Shown here piece after piece: positions 4,671 through 6,892 of a stretch of DNA of 6,892 nucleotides. This DNA comes from QHCE01 sp041743105 (GTDB lineage: Bacteria > Actinomycetota > Actinomycetes > Mycobacteriales > QHCE01), in NCBI GenBank assembly GCA_041743105.1, contig JBGTNI010000077.1, forward strand, positions 1 to 6,892, given 5' to 3'. The position numbers were made by a program, and so were the translations under genes. The notes below the pieces were generated by a model. The model saw only the letters and a list, made by a program, of their open reading frames with translations. It was not told the origin of the DNA and did no database searches. How positions within the stretch are numbered: position 1 is the stretch's first letter; each line of letters begins with the position of its first letter.

Positions 4671-6171
4671 CTTCCCATCCCACCGCCCACCCCGCCACGT
4701 TGCGGTGGTGGGCGGTGGGATCACCGGACTTACGGCGGCACTTCGCATCTGCGATCGTACTGCCCACAACGCCGCCCCTACCCGCGTGACGCTGGTGGAA
4801 CAGTCGGAACATCTCGGCGGAAAACTGCGTAGCGCCAGGTTGGAATGGAGCGGGACAGCCCAGCACGTCGAGCTTGGAGCGGACGCCTTCTTAGTGCGCG
4901 GCCCGACAGGCAGTTCAGCTGGTATAGAGCTAGTCGAGCGGCTAGGGCTGGGGCCGGAGCTGATGCATCCGCATACAGGCCAGGCGTACATCGCGCTGGC
5001 CGAAGGGCTGCGGGTCTTGCCGCGAGACACGGTGATGGGCGTGCCCGCGTCACCAGAGGCCATGGCTGACGCCGGACTGGTATCGGCTGCCAGCGCGGCG
5101 CGCATGCTGGCCGAACGGGACGCACCCGGCGAGCCGGTGACCGACGATGTAAGTGTCGGGACGCTTACCCGTCGTCGGCTCGGCAACGAGGTGACCGAGA
5201 ACGTGATCAGCCCGTTACTGGGCGGGGTGTATGCCGGCGATACGGACGTGTTGTCGCTACAGGCCACAATTCCCGCATTAGCCGCACGGCTACGGGACCA
5301 TCCATCTCTGGTGCGCGCGGCCCAGGCCGTGAGCACCAGTCGCGCAGGGACAGGTCCGACGTTCGCCGCCATACGAGGCGGGATGGGCAGGCTCGTCTCC
5401 GTGTTAGAAGAGACACTGCGCTCGATGCGGTCGAACGCGCGACCTCAGGTGGATCTGCGATGCGGTACGACGGTACGTCGGCTTCGCCGCATGGGTGAGG
5501 GCTGGGAGCTCACGCTGGACCCGGCCGGCGGCGGCGAGGTGCTGCATGCCGATGCCGTGTTAGTGGCGACGCCGGCCCGTGCCGCACGGCGGTTGGTGGA
5601 AGAAGCGGCGCCGAACGTGGCCGCCGAGCTTGCCGGGATCGAATACGCCAGTGTCGCGGTGATAAACATCGTGTTGCCCGACACCGCGTCGGACGGTATT
5701 TCGCTGCCTGTCGGAAGCGGCGTACTGGTACCCAGTCTGCCCGGTCGAGCGGTGAAAGCGGTGACGTTCGTGGACCAGAAATGGGGCCGCGGCGCGCCGG
5801 AAACACGGCTGCTGCGCGCGTCGGTCGGCCGTCACGGCGATGAGACTGCGCTGCAGCGCGAAGATGCAGACCTCATCGAGGCGGTGTTGGCAGACCTTGC
5901 CCGGATACTAGGTCCGCTACCGCCGCCGCTGGCGGCTCACGTGCAGCGTTGGGGAGGATCGTTACCGCAGTATCTGGTTGGTCATCCCGCCAGGGTGCGT
6001 CGTGCCCGCGAACGGATCGCCGCGTTCGGGGGTCTAGCTCTGGCCGGTGCGGGCTACGACGGGGTGGGTATAGCGGCATGTATCAGCTCTGCACACCAGG
6101 CGGCGGACCAACTCGTCGGAGCAGATAGCGTGAGACCGGCTGAGCCGATCTTTTTAGGGAAGCAGCGATGA
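4660..6171 (+). CDS. hemY: Coproporphyrinogen III oxidase, HemY/CgoX type (FAD flavoprotein)
   Basis: 503 residues. It starts with a Rossmann FAD-binding motif (VAVVGGGITGLTAA, G18-G20 and G23) followed by VEQSEHLGGKLRS. The C-terminus carries the family FAD motif GAGYDGVGIAACI (463-475). Length and both ends match the HemY/PPOX family. With hemQ next door it should work in the coproporphyrin-dependent route, taking coproporphyrinogen III to coproporphyrin III with oxygen, and not protoporphyrinogen; this is inferred from context and from what is known of Gram-positive HemY. No membrane helix is seen. ATG 4660 is chosen because AGGA stands 7 nt before it and the FAD motif begins close to the N-terminus. 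The upstream ATG at 4615 lacks a ribosome-binding site and lies in the hemE tail repeat. It overlaps hemE by 11 bp and hemQ by 4 bp, pointing to coupled translation. Confidence 0.95.
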   Translation: MSPNFPSHRPPRHVAVVGGGITGLTAALRICDRTAHNAAPTRVTLVEQSEHLGGKLRSARLEWSGTAQHVELGADAFLVRGPTGSSAGIELVERLGLGPELMHPHTGQAYIALAEGLRVLPRDTVMGVPASPEAMADAGLVSAASAARMLAERDAPGEPVTDDVSVGTLTRRRLGNEVTENVISPLLGGVYAGDTDVLSLQATIPALAARLRDHPSLVRAAQAVSTSRAGTGPTFAAIRGGMGRLVSVLEETLRSMRSNARPQVDLRCGTTVRRLRRMGEGWELTLDPAGGGEVLHADAVLVATPARAARRLVEEAAPNVAAELAGIEYASVAVINIVLPDTASDGISLPVGSGVLVPSLPGRAVKAVTFVDQKWGRGAPETRLLRASVGRHGDETALQREDADLIEAVLADLARILGPLPPPLAAHVQRWGGSLPQYLVGHPARVRRARERIAAFGGLALAGAGYDGVGIAACISSAHQAADQLVGADSVRPAEPIFLGKQR

Positions 6172-6892
6172 CTGAGCAGGAGAATACGAACGGGAATGTG
6201 CGCGCGCGGCGACTCCGCGAGCTCAACGCCACTATTCGCTACACCATGTGGTCGGTGTTCGCTGCCCCAGCAGCACTGCGTGAGGAACCTTCCCGATCCG
6301 AGCAGATAGCCGAAGTCGCGGAGCTGTGGCGCGACCTTGCCAACGGCGATGTGGTCATTCGAGGCTGCTACGACCTGACCGGTCTTCGCGCTGATGCTGA
6401 TTTGATGGTGTGGTGGCATGCCGAATCCATCGAGCTATTGCAAGATGCATACCTCCGGCTACGGAACACCCAGATCGGCAGGCAGCTGCGCCCGGTCTGG
6501 TCGCAGGCAGCATTGCACCGGCCGGCGGAGTTCAACAAGAGCCACCTGCCGGCGTTTCTTGCCGACGAGGTCGCCCGCGCCTATGTCTGCGTGTATCCGT
6601 TCGTCCGGTCCTATGAGTGGTATCTACTTCCGGACGAGCAACGCCGGGCCATGCTGGCAGAGCACGGCGCCATGGCACGCGACTACCCCGACGTGCGCGC
6701 CAACACCGTCGCCTCGTTCGGGCTGGGCGATTACGAATGGATGCTGGCCTTCGAATCAGACGAGCTACACCGCATTGTGGACCTGATGCGGGAGCTGCGG
6801 GGATCGACAGCACGCCGTCACGTGCGGGTCGAAGTGCCCTTCTACACCGGTCGTCGTCGCGAGATTACCGAGATCGTCACCTCCTGGCCGTA
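6168..6892 (+). CDS. hemQ: Coprohaem decarboxylase HemQ/ChdC (chlorite dismutase family)
   Basis: 241 residues are visible. The enzyme decarboxylates the two propionates at positions 2 and 4 of iron-coproporphyrin III using peroxide, giving haem b, the last step of the pathway. The sequence strongly resembles mycobacterial Rv2676c, for example LHRPAEFNKSH, CVYPFVRSYEWYLLPDE and YPDVRANTVASF. H166 (AEHGAMARDYPD) is the likely proximal haem ligand. Y143 and H126 occupy the places of the reactive tyrosine and distal histidine of the Corynebacterium diphtheriae enzyme, with the same spacings of 17 and 40 residues. ATG 6168 overlaps the hemY stop as ATGA, with AGGGA 8 nt upstream. The window ends on the first two bases (TA) of codon 242. 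Since the family ends about here, this is probably a stop codon and the protein is essentially complete. Confidence 0.96.
   Translation, partial: MTEQENTNGNVRARRLRELNATIRYTMWSVFAAPAALREEPSRSEQIAEVAELWRDLANGDVVIRGCYDLTGLRADADLMVWWHAESIELLQDAYLRLRNTQIGRQLRPVWSQAALHRPAEFNKSHLPAFLADEVARAYVCVYPFVRSYEWYLLPDEQRRAMLAEHGAMARDYPDVRANTVASFGLGDYEWMLAFESDELHRIVDLMRELRGSTARRHVRVEVPFYTGRRREITEIVTSWP

Noticed and set aside
4323..5372. Long minus-strand frame of 349 codons across hemE and hemY
   Set aside because: It is the antisense shadow of two well-supported genes. Long reverse frames are expected in high-GC coding DNA, and its Ser/Arg/Pro-rich product has no domain character.
6054..6813. Frames of 68-122 codons on both strands around hemQ
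   Set aside because: They are alternative frames of hemQ, which is open from 6168 to the window end and closely resembles known HemQ.

Overview
The window comes from a high-GC Gram-positive bacterium (Actinomycetota). Four core genes read as typical actinobacterial proteins, recognised from memory of these families with no database search: ribonuclease D, a DUF3000 protein, and a hemE-hemY-hemQ run. The HemQ translation closely resembles the mycobacterial protein. The hemE, hemY, hemQ set with a divergent DUF3000 gene near ribonuclease D matches the gene order I recall around Rv2676c-Rv2681 of Mycobacterium tuberculosis. I cannot name the genus.

Layout, left to right. Positions 1-599 (minus) hold the N-terminal exonuclease domain of ribonuclease D, cut by the window edge. 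Next to its start lies a small non-coding element (624-796) with 16-bp perfect terminal inverted repeats and a 6-bp direct repeat TTTAGA on both sides. These are the hallmarks of a MITE-type insertion. After about 190 bp with one doubtful small ORF comes a gene (993-1958, plus) for a Pro/Tyr/Gly-rich, single-pass membrane protein with a long coiled coil and no recognised function. A convergent gene (2089-2766, minus) encodes the winged-helix plus DUF4143 nuclease-like half of an AAA_14/DUF4143 protein, with the ATPase half missing. DUF3000 follows (2828-3421, minus). Across a 142-bp divergent promoter region with an imperfect 21-bp palindrome begins the plus-strand operon hemE (3564-4670), hemY/cgoX (4660-6171) and hemQ/chdC (6168-6892).

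The three hem genes overlap (11 bp and 4 bp) and should be translationally coupled. Together they cover three steps of the coproporphyrin-dependent haem pathway: uroporphyrinogen III to coproporphyrinogen III (HemE), oxidation to coproporphyrin III (HemY/CgoX), and decarboxylation of coprohaem to haem b (HemQ/ChdC). The iron-inserting ferrochelatase (CpfC) is not in the window.

The stretch 600-2827 is the accessory part. It separates DUF3000 from ribonuclease D, which I recall as adjacent in mycobacteria. It carries the small mobile element, the unknown membrane protein and the domain-truncated DUF4143 gene. The MITE-like element is the clearest structure that gene calling would miss. It sits 19-24 bp upstream of the likely ribonuclease D start, probably inside its promoter. 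I see no CRISPR array, tRNA, rRNA or full-length transposase gene.
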